A DNA stretch of 64,000 nt, taken from Phenylobacterium sp. GTDB lineage: Bacteria; Pseudomonadota; Alphaproteobacteria; Caulobacterales; Caulobacteraceae. How positions within the stretch are numbered: the first letter of the stretch is position 1; each line of letters begins with the position of its first letter. Location: NCBI GenBank assembly GCA_020402745.1, contig JADBYZ010000015.1, positions 1 through 64,000 of the forward strand, written 5' to 3'. The notes beneath the pieces are model-generated. The model was given only the letters and a program-made list of their open reading frames with translations. It searched no databases and was not told the DNA's origin. This document shows, piece after piece, positions 27,015 through 35,394 of this stretch. The position numbers were made by a program, and so were the translations under genes.

Positions 27015-27931
27015 TGACCCTGGGAGAGATCGCCCGTACCCGCCCTTTCGCAAAGCCCCTGGCCGTCCCGCCCTGGACCCTGGGCTGTTTCCACCGCCGG
27101 TGCATCACCTTCGCCACGGGGGTCGAGGACAGGTCGACGCGGGTCATCTGGATCCAGAGCCACGGCCTGACCGCAGATCTGAGGCTGCCCTTTGTCCGTC
27201 CCGACGTGCGAGCCCGCGGATCCCTTGCGGCGTGCTCCCCCGGTGAGCGGGCCGAACTGGCCCGGGGCGAGGGCTTCGTGGCGAGCACCTCGTGGGATGG
27301 GGCCCTGATGTACTGGGACGCCTTCGCCGCCTTTCAGCCCTATGAGAAGTGGCCTGAGCCGGGCCGCCTGGAGCGGGTTGGGACCTGTCTGGTGGAATGG
27401 GCGCCCAGCGGGGTCTATGTGGAGGACTGGCGCCTCCAGCCGGGCGCTTCAGGATTGTCTGTGGGCCTGCAACTTGTCTCAGAGACCGGGCCGGATGGCG
27501 TAAGCTGGCCCCGTTCCGGCGGCATGGTAATCGCCGGTGACCATGCCCTGATGCTCGTCGGACGGCGCAATCCCCTGCCTGAAGGGCGAGTCCACGAGAT
27601 CCTCGCCGCAGACCCAGGTCTCTGGGAGGACGCCTTCGACTGCGAGGTCGCCTACGCGCAACGGCGTAACGGCGCCTGGTCGATCCAGCTGGCTGTAAAC
27701 CCCTTCATGGAGGGGAGGGACCTCTTCACGGCGACGACCTTCGAGCCGGGACCCGGCTCCGACCTGCTTCTGCAGCGGAATCCCGAGCCCACAGCGGGCT
27801 GGCGCCAGAGGCTTTGGCGGATCGATACTCTGCGCGCGGATTTGGCGGCTCAGGCCGCCACGCCCGCTCTACCCGGGGGGGCCGAGTGGCTCGCTCGGGA
27901 GGCGGACGCTCTGGGGATTGCGGGCCGTTAG
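27011..27931 (+). CDS. Uncharacterised protein coupled to the dioxygenase
   Basis: 306 residues, not recognised with confidence. It opens with a beta-rich region containing CITFATGVEDRSTRVIWIQSHGLTADLRLP, then paired VEWAPSGVYVEDWRLQPG strands and a C-terminal QRLWRIDTLRADL helix. No signal peptide is seen. The alternating strands suggest a calycin/lipocalin-like barrel, but that is weak. It begins inside the dioxygenase stop (ATGA) and ends 4 bases from a convergent TonB receptor, so it belongs to the dioxygenase transcript. A small-molecule binding or hydrolysing accessory role is possible. Confidence 0.8.
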   Translation: MMTLGEIARTRPFAKPLAVPPWTLGCFHRRCITFATGVEDRSTRVIWIQSHGLTADLRLPFVRPDVRARGSLAACSPGERAELARGEGFVASTSWDGALMYWDAFAAFQPYEKWPEPGRLERVGTCLVEWAPSGVYVEDWRLQPGASGLSVGLQLVSETGPDGVSWPRSGGMVIAGDHALMLVGRRNPLPEGRVHEILAADPGLWEDAFDCEVAYAQRRNGAWSIQLAVNPFMEGRDLFTATTFEPGPGSDLLLQRNPEPTAGWRQRLWRIDTLRADLAAQAATPALPGGAEWLAREADALGIAGR

Positions 27932-27935
27932 CCGT

Positions 27936-30278
27936 CTAGAAGCGCTTCTGCACCATGACGCCGTAGGTCCGGGGTTCCAGCAGGCGCACATTACGATAGC
28001 GGCCGATCAGGGCGTCCTCGATGATGATGTTGGTGATGTTGTCATCGTCGGTGAGGTTCTTCACGAACAGCCGCGCGCTGAGGCCCATGGGATCGTTCTC
28101 CAGGCGGAACTGAAGGTCGATGACCCCCCAGGCGTCGATGCGGTCAGTGGGCGTATTGTACTCCCGGGCGTAGTAGGCATCCTGCCAGGTGGCGTCGACC
28201 CGGAGGGTCGCTGTCCAGTCGCCGGTCCCGACCGGGGCCTGGTACTGGGCCCCTGCCTTGGCCTTGAAGCCCGGCGAGTGCGGCAGTTCGTTGCCTTCGA
28301 GATTGACCCTCACCGTGGGCGTGGTGGCCGTCAGGCTCTGGGCCGGGTTGGCGGCGTCCTCGCTCAGGAAGGTCCCGATGCGGGTGTTGAGATGCGAGAG
28401 GTTGGCGTCAAACAGCCAGTTCTGGCCCAGGGAGTAAACGAACTCACCCTCGATCCCGTAGATGTCGGCGTCGGCGTTGCGGGTGACGACGCCGCCATTA
28501 ATGCGCTGGCCCAGCTGCAGGCCCGTGTAGTCGTAGTAGAAGGCCGTCAGGTTGGCCTGCAGGGCGCCGTCTGCGAGCAGGTTCTTGGTTCCCACCTCGT
28601 AGGCCGTTACGGTCTCGGGGCCGAAGGTCGGCGCCGTGGCGTTGGTGTTCTGCCCACCGCCCTTGTAGCCGGTCGCCACGGAGCCATAGATCAGGGTCTT
28701 GTCCGTGAAGTCCAAGTCCGGCGACCAGTCTGCAGCGACCTTGTAGGTGGTCTTCTGGCCCTGGAACTTCGAGTAGGCCCAGGGGTTCAGCCCGGAGAGC
28801 ACGATGGAGCGGCTCTCGCCGGAGCGTTCCTCCTCGGTGTAGCGCAGGCCCACTGTCAGGCGGAGGGTCGGCGCGACCTCGAAATAGCCTTCGCCGAACA
28901 GCGCCCAGGTCTCGTTCTTACCGTTTCGGGTCAGGGTCGACACCCGCCAGGTCTCTGCGGGCCGGCCCTGGGCCTTCTGGAAGAGCTCGATGGACGGATG
29001 CCAGGTCTCGAAGCCGCCGGAGCTGGTCCCCTGTGCGCCGAAGTAGCCGACGAGGAAGTTCAAGGGCCCCTCGAACTGCGAGGCCAGGCGCAGTTCGCCG
29101 GTCCGGGTGTCACCTCGCGTCGTAAAGCTGTCGGTAGTCAGCAGCCGGTTGGTCGTGACCTGGGTGGTGCGATCCTTGGAGTAGGTGATCGGCTGCGTGA
29201 ATCGGAATGGCAGGTCTGCGTTGTCCCAGTCGGTGTTCTGCTCACTGGAGAACTCAGAATAGCCCAGGACGGCCGACAGGGTGAGCTGGCCGAAGTCGTG
29301 ATTGAACTCGAGTGAGGCGGTGGTCTGTTCGGCCTGATAAGTCGGGTCCGTATCGGCTGCGATCCGGCGCAGGTCTGTCGGGTTGGGCGCGCCGGCATAG
29401 ATGTTGCCGCCCGCCGGGAAGGGTGTGAAGAACCGCGACAGGGTCTGCAGGATGGTCGTGTTCGCGTCCGGGGAGTCGAAGCCGAGAACCCTCGGGTCGC
29501 AACCCAGGACCGGGTGGGCCTTGCACAGGCGTTTGCCCTCGCGGGCCCTCGAGCTGTCCTCCTCGAACTGGCTGAGCACCAGGGTCGCGTCCGTCCGCTC
29601 CCCGAGGTTCAGGACCAGGGAGCCCCGGACGCCCCACTGGCTGCGGCCATCCACGTCGTTGCCTGTCGCCTCATTGCGGGTGTAGCCGCTGCGGTCGAGG
29701 GAGTAGCCCGCCAGTCGAACAGCCGCGACCTCGCCCAGGGGCAGGTCGACCGCACCGCCGACCCGGATGCTCTCGTAGTTGCCGGCCTGGACGCTGACCT
29801 CGCCGCCGAACTCGGATCCGGGCTTTCGGGTGATGATGTTGATCGCGCCGCCGGTGGTGTTGCGGCCGTAGAGGGTGCCCTGCGGCCCTCTAAGCACCTC
29901 GATCCGGGAGACGTCGAAGAACTCGTTCTGCGGCGGATAACCGACAGCCGCACCGTTGACGAAGGTCGGTACGCCCGGGTCGACGCCGGCCAGGGCGTTG
30001 TTGCCAACGCCGCGCAACGTGAAGCGGTCATTGCCGGTAAGGACGGCGTTCGGGACCGAAAGTTGGATATCTGTGGCGTCCTCGATCTGCACCCGGTCCA
30101 GAGCGGCTCCCGAGAAGGCGCTTACGGCGATCGGCACGTCCTGGAGGTTCTGTTCCCGCTTCTGGGCGGTGACAACCAGTTCCTCGATCTGATTTGCGGA
30201 CTCGGCTGCGGCGGGCGTCCCGGCCATCAGGGCGATCATTGACACCGCAGCAACGGTGGCTGAACGGTAGGTTCGCAT
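27936..30278 (-). CDS. TonB-dependent outer-membrane receptor
   Basis: 780 residues. Signal peptide 1-24 ends in PAAAES and is followed by a TonB box (IEELVVTAQKREQNLQDVPIAVSAFSG). The plug domain has VEVLRGPQGTLYGRNTTGGAINIITRKPG, and a long beta-barrel ends in the classic aromatic MVQKRF. The sequence is of the Caulobacter/sphingomonad type used for uptake of plant- or terpenoid-derived compounds rather than siderophores. GGGGAG precedes the ATG at 30278. An ATTG-N8-GTCAATA site 53 bases upstream links it to the downstream catabolic cluster. Confidence 0.92.
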   Translation of the reverse strand: MRTYRSATVAAVSMIALMAGTPAAAESANQIEELVVTAQKREQNLQDVPIAVSAFSGAALDRVQIEDATDIQLSVPNAVLTGNDRFTLRGVGNNALAGVDPGVPTFVNGAAVGYPPQNEFFDVSRIEVLRGPQGTLYGRNTTGGAINIITRKPGSEFGGEVSVQAGNYESIRVGGAVDLPLGEVAAVRLAGYSLDRSGYTRNEATGNDVDGRSQWGVRGSLVLNLGERTDATLVLSQFEEDSSRAREGKRLCKAHPVLGCDPRVLGFDSPDANTTILQTLSRFFTPFPAGGNIYAGAPNPTDLRRIAADTDPTYQAEQTTASLEFNHDFGQLTLSAVLGYSEFSSEQNTDWDNADLPFRFTQPITYSKDRTTQVTTNRLLTTDSFTTRGDTRTGELRLASQFEGPLNFLVGYFGAQGTSSGGFETWHPSIELFQKAQGRPAETWRVSTLTRNGKNETWALFGEGYFEVAPTLRLTVGLRYTEEERSGESRSIVLSGLNPWAYSKFQGQKTTYKVAADWSPDLDFTDKTLIYGSVATGYKGGGQNTNATAPTFGPETVTAYEVGTKNLLADGALQANLTAFYYDYTGLQLGQRINGGVVTRNADADIYGIEGEFVYSLGQNWLFDANLSHLNTRIGTFLSEDAANPAQSLTATTPTVRVNLEGNELPHSPGFKAKAGAQYQAPVGTGDWTATLRVDATWQDAYYAREYNTPTDRIDAWGVIDLQFRLENDPMGLSARLFVKNLTDDDNITNIIIEDALIGRYRNVRLLEPRTYGVMVQKRF

Positions 30279-30330
30279 CTCGCACTCCCCTCCGGCGTCG
30301 GGAGGCTCTCCCTTGGTCGCCAGCATGTTG

Positions 30331-30348
30331 ATTGTAATAACCGTCAAT
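30331..30348. promoter_or_regulatory. ATTG-N8-GTCAAT site 1 (TonB receptor side)
   Basis: ATTGTAATAACCGTCAAT, one of four 18-base matches to ATTG-N8-GTCAAT that all continue with A. The motif is an imperfect palindrome of TetR-operator size. It sits 53 bases upstream of the receptor start and may also serve the divergent symporter. Confidence 0.6.
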
Positions 30349-30382
30349 AGCTAGATTGGGGGATGGGGAATCGTCAAGCCCA

Positions 30383-30400
30383 ATTGAATACTTCGTCAAT
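30383..30400. promoter_or_regulatory. ATTG-N8-GTCAAT site 2 (symporter side)
   Basis: ATTGAATACTTCGTCAAT, followed by A, 15 bases before the ATG of the symporter. It is close enough to block initiation or a promoter. It has the same geometry as sites 1, 3 and 4. Confidence 0.6.
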
Positions 30401-30415
30401 AGTCAGAGAGGCGCC

Positions 30416-31873
30416 ATGGATCGGTCCTACATCCCCGCCGAGGGCGCCGAGGCGGCTGGATCGCCCTCCCCGACGAAGCTGCAGAAGATCTTTTACAGCC
30501 TGGGCCAAGCGGCTCAGTCCGGCGGTTTCGACACGGCCGTGGGCTTCGTCTTTTTCTACTACTCGGTCGTACTCGGCCTCTCAGGCGCCCTGGTGGGTGC
30601 AGCCTTGGCGATCGGTCTGGCCTTTGATGCGGTGGTGGACCCTTTCATCGGGTCGTGGTCGGACAATCTCAAGTCACGGCTGGGCCGCCGCCTGCCGCTG
30701 ATGATGGCTGCGATTCTGCCTACGGTGATCAGCATCGGTCTTTTGTTTTCCCCGCCTCCCGAGCTGTCTCAGCCCCTGCTTTTCGCCTGGCTTGTTGTGT
30801 TCTCGGTCGCAGGCCGCATCGCCATTTCGCTGTTCCATGTCCCCTATGTGGCCCTCGGGGCGGAACTCACGACGGACTACGCGGAAAGGACCAGCGTGGT
30901 GGTTTACCGATCGGCCGGTGGGGTCCTGGCCGGCCTTGCGATCACCGCGCTGGGCTACACCGCCTTTTTCGCCGACGGCGGCTTACAGCGCGCCGAGGGA
31001 TACCCCGGCTTCGGCTGGTCGGCTGGCGCCGTTCTCTTCGTCTGCATGACGACCTGCTGCCTAGGCCTCCTCCGGTACTCATCGGCCTTGCCGCAGCCTG
31101 ACCAGGTCCCCCAGCCCATGTGGCGTCGATTGCCCTTCGAGGTGCGGGAGATCTTCGCCAACCGGTCGTTCCGTCTGCTCTTTATCTCAGCTCTGATCAC
31201 CTATGTGGCGCAGGGGCTGAATGCGACGCTGAACAGTCACTCGTTCGTCTTCGTATGGCTGCTGAAGAGTGAGACCATCCAGTTTATCAGTTACGCCTTT
31301 GTCGCCGGCCTGCTGCTGGGCGTGGGGTCCGCTCCGCGGGTCCAGGCCCGCCTGGAGAAGAAGACGGTGGTCCTGATCGGGCTGTCCCTGCTCATCGCTA
31401 ACTGGCTGGTGATGCAGGGCGCCTGGCTGGCGGGCGTCTACGCCCCGCTCGGTCAGGCCGCCCTGGCCCCAATGCAGTTCAACTCCTTTGTCGCCGGCAT
31501 CGGGATCGGACTTGTCAGCGTCGCATATCCCTCGATGATGGCGGACGCCGCCGACGAGCACGAATACCTCTTCGGGCGACGTAGGGAGGGCCTCTATTTC
31601 GCGGGCCTCGGCTTCGCGAACAAGGCCGCCGTGGGCGTCGGAGTTTTGCTTGCCGGAGTGGCTTTGGACCTCATCCGGTTCCCCCGGGAGATCGGCCAGA
31701 CCGTCGGCGCCGTGCTTTCGCACGAGGTCCAGGTCCGGCTTGTCCTGGTCTGGGGGCCGATCCCTGCAGTCATCGCTGTGGCGTCCATGGTGATCTTCGC
31801 ATCTTACGGGATCACAAGGTCCAGACACGCCGCCATCGCCGCCGCCCTTCGCGGTCGGGATCAATCCCGGTAA
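30416..31873 (+). CDS. MFS transporter, GPH/MelB-like cation symporter
   Basis: 485 residues with about 12 membrane segments. The GPH family loop DAVVDPFIGSWSDNLKSRLGRRLPLM lies after the second helix, and the central NRSFRLLFISAL stretch begins the second half. MelB-like carriers move glycosides or other small organic molecules with Na+ or H+. Within this cluster it probably brings the TonB receptor's cargo across the inner membrane. The start at 30416 is weakly supported by GAGAGG upstream. Its 3' end overlaps the convergent tetR gene by 13 bases. Confidence 0.88.
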   Translation: MDRSYIPAEGAEAAGSPSPTKLQKIFYSLGQAAQSGGFDTAVGFVFFYYSVVLGLSGALVGAALAIGLAFDAVVDPFIGSWSDNLKSRLGRRLPLMMAAILPTVISIGLLFSPPPELSQPLLFAWLVVFSVAGRIAISLFHVPYVALGAELTTDYAERTSVVVYRSAGGVLAGLAITALGYTAFFADGGLQRAEGYPGFGWSAGAVLFVCMTTCCLGLLRYSSALPQPDQVPQPMWRRLPFEVREIFANRSFRLLFISALITYVAQGLNATLNSHSFVFVWLLKSETIQFISYAFVAGLLLGVGSAPRVQARLEKKTVVLIGLSLLIANWLVMQGAWLAGVYAPLGQAALAPMQFNSFVAGIGIGLVSVAYPSMMADAADEHEYLFGRRREGLYFAGLGFANKAAVGVGVLLAGVALDLIRFPREIGQTVGAVLSHEVQVRLVLVWGPIPAVIAVASMVIFASYGITRSRHAAIAAALRGRDQSR

Positions 31874-32478
31874 GGCCGCCCCAGACGCTCCAGGCCGCCA
31901 GTAATCAGCACCAGGCACATCTCGGTCGCGGTCTTGACGTCGAGCTGACCGTCCGCCACCAGGCGTCCGGCCCGGTCGGTGACGGCGGAGACCATCTCGA
32001 CGGCTGTGATGGCTATCGGCAAGGGGAGTCCATATTCACGCCGCGCGGCTCTCACGAAGTAGCGGACGGTCCGTTCCCGGTCCGCGCGGTTCTCCGCCTC
32101 CATCAACAGGGCGACGGAGGGGTCCGAGAGCAGGGCGGCGATCAGCGCACCGCGGTCGCGGGTCTGTTCCAGATAGAGACGAGTGGTCTGGCGGATCAGG
32201 TCGTCAAAGCTCTCGGCCTGCAGGGCGCTGGCCATGCCGCGGTCGCGCAGCTCCGCCTGCTCACGGTTGAGAAGCGCCGTCAGCAGGGCGTCTCGCGTGG
32301 GAAAGTAGTTGTAGACGAGGCCCTTACTGATCCCGACGTCGCGCGCTAGCCGCTCCATGCTGACCGCGTAGAGCCCCTCCGCCAGAATCAGGTGCGCCGC
32401 CTCGTCCAGGATCTGCTCCCGGCGCACTTCCGGCGCCAGACGGGTGCGCTTGCGCTGCAAGGCGGTCGGCGCGCTCAC
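31861..32478 (-). CDS. TetR family regulator, likely controls the 28-38 kb cluster
   Basis: 205 residues. The N-terminal helix-turn-helix domain has RREQILDEAAHLILAEGLYAVSMERLARDVGISKGLVYNYFPTRDALL, and a divergent ligand domain follows. The start is GTG at 32478 with no strong ribosome site. It is the only regulator inside the region carrying four ATTG-N8-GTCAATA sites, so it is the best candidate to bind them. None of those sites precedes its own gene, so autoregulation is not evident. The 154 bases up to the MaoC-like gene contain nothing recognisable. Confidence 0.88.
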   Translation of the reverse strand: MSAPTALQRKRTRLAPEVRREQILDEAAHLILAEGLYAVSMERLARDVGISKGLVYNYFPTRDALLTALLNREQAELRDRGMASALQAESFDDLIRQTTRLYLEQTRDRGALIAALLSDPSVALLMEAENRADRERTVRYFVRAARREYGLPLPIAITAVEMVSAVTDRAGRLVADGQLDVKTATEMCLVLITGGLERLGRPYRD

Positions 32479-32632
32479 AGCACCGCCATGCGTTCGACGG
32501 TGACAGGAACGGGATCAGGCAAGGGAGTCTCCAATCTGGACTTCAGAGTGTGCCACGATTTCCCCGAATCCCAAGCCGCCAGTTCCCGGACGCGCGGAGG
32601 CCGGAAGTGGACTCGCTCCGGGTCCGGACCCC

Positions 32633-33514
32633 CTAAGCCCAGAGCGCAGACGAGGCCTTCAGCAGGCGGCTCATCATGACGAGGCGGGCTAGGGGGCGAC
32701 CACTTGAGGCCTCCCGGAGCGTACTCTGGTACCAGGCGACCTCGGTCTTGGGGGACTCGCCCAGAGCCAGCACCTTGCCGTCGACCCGATAGTCCCGATC
32801 CAGGAAAACCGGACCGTCGAGAAACTCCAGTTCGATGGCGCCGAACATCCCTACATAGTCGCCCTCTGTCGGGAACAGAGGCTTCTCAACGACGCGAAGG
32901 GCGTCGATGGCGACGGCGGGCGCTGCGACGAGAGCTCCGAAGAGGGTTTCGTCGCGATACTCCGGCAGGGGCTCGGTCACCCCCTCGAGGCGCCGTAGCG
33001 CCGTCGTGATGTCCAGGCGACTGGGGACATCCCTGACAGCGTCGCCGACCCGGGAGGCCCTGAGGATTCGCAGGTCTGTCGCCGGCCGCTGCTGGCCGAC
33101 CCTCTGCCTCAGGGCCGAGTCCGGATCTTCACCTCCAGCCCAGGCTGTGCCCTCGCAGACGCGGACGCCCTCGGGCGTCTCCATCCAGGCGGGCGCCCGC
33201 CGGACGCCCGTGGCGAGGGTCTCGACGGCGCCGACGAAGGCTCGGACAGGTTCGCCGTCCGTCGTGGCGTTCAGGAAGTGCAGGGAAAGGCCTCCGCGCT
33301 GGCGCCAGTCCTGACCGAACCGCGCCAGCAGCAGGGGCGGAAACTGTTCAAAGTGGATATTCCCCGCCACGGTCCCGCCCCGGAAGCCCAGGGTCTGGGC
33401 CGTCGCATCATCGTGGATGGATCCGGCGGCGTCGCGGGAGAGGTTGACCGGGCGGCGCAGGGGTCCCGCCAACACGCCGTCAAGGGCTTCGTAGGAAAAG
33501 GGTTCAGTCGCCAT
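32633..33514 (-). CDS. Hot-dog-fold acyl dehydratase-like protein (MaoC-related)
   Basis: 293 residues. SIHDDATAQTLGFRGGTVAGNIHFEQFPPLL matches the hydratase motif of MaoC-like hot-dog proteins, in which Asp and His activate water for an enoyl-CoA. The rest is probably a second, degenerate hot-dog domain. The start at 33514 has GGGAGG at 6 bases. It diverges from the acyl-CoA dehydrogenase, with site 3 between them, a pairing that suits successive beta-oxidation steps. The exact substrate and catalytic activity are uncertain. Confidence 0.72.
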   Translation of the reverse strand: MATEPFSYEALDGVLAGPLRRPVNLSRDAAGSIHDDATAQTLGFRGGTVAGNIHFEQFPPLLLARFGQDWRQRGGLSLHFLNATTDGEPVRAFVGAVETLATGVRRAPAWMETPEGVRVCEGTAWAGGEDPDSALRQRVGQQRPATDLRILRASRVGDAVRDVPSRLDITTALRRLEGVTEPLPEYRDETLFGALVAAPAVAIDALRVVEKPLFPTEGDYVGMFGAIELEFLDGPVFLDRDYRVDGKVLALGESPKTEVAWYQSTLREASSGRPLARLVMMSRLLKASSALWA

Positions 33515-33551
33515 GCTGGCCTCCCTTGACCGCCGCTCTCGGGCGGATTTT

Positions 33552-33569
33552 ATTGACCAAAGCTACAAT
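33552..33569. promoter_or_regulatory. ATTG-N8-GTCAAT site 3 (MaoC-like/ACAD divergent promoter)
   Basis: On the minus strand it reads ATTGTAGCTTTGGTCAAT followed by A. It is centred in the 74-base space between two divergent starts (33514 and 33589), so one bound dimer could repress both. Confidence 0.6.
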
Positions 33570-33588
33570 AAATGCCGAGCCCCTGTCC

Positions 33589-34767
33589 ATGAACCTCAGC
33601 CTTTCGGACGATGAAATCCGTTTCCGGGATGAGGTCCGCGCCCTGGTCAGCGCCACCTTCCCGGCGCCCGAGCGTTACGACGGCGGCCGGGCCCACGAAC
33701 GTCGGTGGCACGCGGCCCTGCTCGAGAAGGGCTGGGCCGCCAACAAGTGGCCTGAGGCCTTCGGAGGTCCCGGATGGACTCCGACCCAGAACTTCATCTG
33801 GGAGCGCGAGGTCACGGCGGCTGGTCTGCCGCCGCAGGTCGGCGGCATGGGCATGGGCATGCTGGCGCCCATCCTCTTCGCCTACGGCTCCCCCGAGCAA
33901 CAGGCCTGCTTCCTGCCTGATATCCTCCACGACCGGGTCCGCTGGTGCCAGGGTTACTCGGAGCCCGGGGCAGGCTCGGACCTCGCCTCATTGCGGACGC
34001 GGGCCGTTCGCGATGGGGATCACTATGTCGTGGACGGCGAGAAGGTCTGGACCAGCGGCGCCCATCGCGCCGACTGGATGTTCTGCCTGACCCGAACCTC
34101 GGACGAGCCCAAGAGGCAGGCCGGGATCACCTTCCTCCTGCTCGACATGCGAACGCCCGGCGTCACCGTCCACCCCATCATCTCCATCGATGGCCGGCAC
34201 ATGTTCAACCGGGTGACCCTGGACGGGGTCCGCGTACCCATCGCCAATCGGGTGGGCCGGGAAGGGGAGGGGTGGACCGTCGCCAAGGGCCTCCTGACCC
34301 ACGAGCGGACAGGGCAGGCCTTCGTGTCCCTCTCGACCGACCTCTCGCGCCGAATCCGCGAGGCCGGACGCGCGCCGACCGGATCGGAGGCGGGTGGTCT
34401 GCTCGACGATCCGGGCTTTGCCGGTCGCTTCGCCTGGGCCGAGATCGAGCTCCAGGCCCTGGCCATCACCGAACTGCGGACCTTGTCCGAGGTCTCAGCC
34501 GGCGGCGCCCCGGGAGCGCAGTCGTCGACCCTGAAGCTCAAGGGCACGGACATCGTCCAGCGCATGACCGAGTTTTTTGTCGAGTGCGCCGGACCCTACG
34601 CCGCACCCTGGTTTCCGGAGGCCTCGGGCGTGGAGCCCCAGGATGTCGGACCGGCCTGGGCGCGACCGGAGGTCGTGCGCTACTTCGAAGGCCGTGCGGC
34701 CAGCATCGCCGGGGGCTCCGACGAGGTCCAGAGAAACATCATCGCCAAGCAGGTCCTGCGCCTCTAG
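33589..34767 (+). CDS. Acyl-CoA dehydrogenase family protein
   Basis: 392 residues with the ACAD three-domain plan: RFRDEVRALVSATFP at the N-terminus, QGYSEPGAGSDLASLRTRAV and GEKVWTSGAHRADW in the middle, and a C-terminal SIAGGSDEVQRNIIAKQVL carrying the usual active-site region. This subfamily often works as heteromers on bulky CoA esters such as steroid or terpenoid side chains. No partner ACAD is adjacent. The ATG at 33589 follows site 3 by 19 bases, with a poor ribosome site. Confidence 0.9.
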   Translation: MNLSLSDDEIRFRDEVRALVSATFPAPERYDGGRAHERRWHAALLEKGWAANKWPEAFGGPGWTPTQNFIWEREVTAAGLPPQVGGMGMGMLAPILFAYGSPEQQACFLPDILHDRVRWCQGYSEPGAGSDLASLRTRAVRDGDHYVVDGEKVWTSGAHRADWMFCLTRTSDEPKRQAGITFLLLDMRTPGVTVHPIISIDGRHMFNRVTLDGVRVPIANRVGREGEGWTVAKGLLTHERTGQAFVSLSTDLSRRIREAGRAPTGSEAGGLLDDPGFAGRFAWAEIELQALAITELRTLSEVSAGGAPGAQSSTLKLKGTDIVQRMTEFFVECAGPYAAPWFPEASGVEPQDVGPAWARPEVVRYFEGRAASIAGGSDEVQRNIIAKQVLRL

Positions 34768-34872
34768 GCGCGCCGGCCGGCGACGTGTCCCGACCCCCGC
34801 CAGGGTTCATCCTGGCCTCGACTCCGCCGGAACGCGGGCCTAGCCTTCCCCAAAAGAACGGGAGGCGACGCC

Positions 34873-35314
34873 ATGGCCGAGGGCTTCATCCTCGAGATTC
34901 CGGAACAGGTGGGTCAGCCGGTCGGGGCCCAGCGCACGCCGCAGGCCAAGACGCACGACTGGCCGGCGGGAACACGTATCATCTCAGCGGACAGCCACAT
35001 GCTGGAGTCCGACCTCTGGGTTGACCGCTTCCCTGCCGGTCCTGCCGGACATCGAGGCCGACCGGGACCGTTGGGAGATCGTCAGTTTCGCCGTCGAGCC
35101 GGGCGATGTCGTCATCTTCCATCCGAAGGTCTTACATGGCGGTGCGCCGACCCATCCGGGAACCCGCCGGCGCACCCTGACCCTCAGGTTCTTCGGCGAA
35201 GACGCGGTCTATGAGCCCCGGGAGGGAGGCGCCGGACCCAGGGTGGCGGGCTTCCACGAGCGGATGACGGCGGGGCAAGCCTTCCGTCACCCCAGTTTCC
35301 TGAAACTTGCCTGA
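34873..35314 (+). pseudogene. Chimeric scar: amidohydrolase head joined to PhyH dioxygenase tail
   Basis: From 34873 the frame reads like an amidohydrolase-2 N-terminus (PAGTRIISADSHMLESDLWVDRFP, with the metal-binding DSH). Near 35030-35050 homology jumps to another frame encoding the last third of a PhyH-type dioxygenase (WEIVSFAVEPGDVVIFHPKVLHGGAPTHP and RRTLTLRFF), ending at 35314. The join lies in a short direct repeat, CCTGCCGGTCCTGCCGG (about 35032-35048), as expected from a deletion between short homologies. The first frame runs on as nonsense to 35214. Two genes of the cluster were therefore lost together. GGGAGG lies 6 bases before the ATG. Confidence 0.8.
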
Positions 35315-35336
35315 AGCCTTGCCTGCTCCCCGACGT

Positions 35337-35354
35337 ATTGCAATAAAAGTCAAT
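35337..35354. promoter_or_regulatory. ATTG-N8-GTCAAT site 4 (PhyH operon promoter)
   Basis: ATTGCAATAAAAGTCAAT followed by A, 40 bases before the ATG of the dioxygenase that starts a three-gene operon. It has the same geometry as sites 1-3. Confidence 0.6.
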
Positions 35355-35394
35355 AAACGGAGACGGCGACCTCTGCGCTCAAGGGAGAATTGAC

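Noticed and set aside
30331..30348. GTAATAAC in TonB site 1 as a fourth NikR-like operator
   Set aside because: Only one half-site is present. The second half at 12-base spacing is missing, and the sequence fits the ATTG-N8-GTCAAT set instead.
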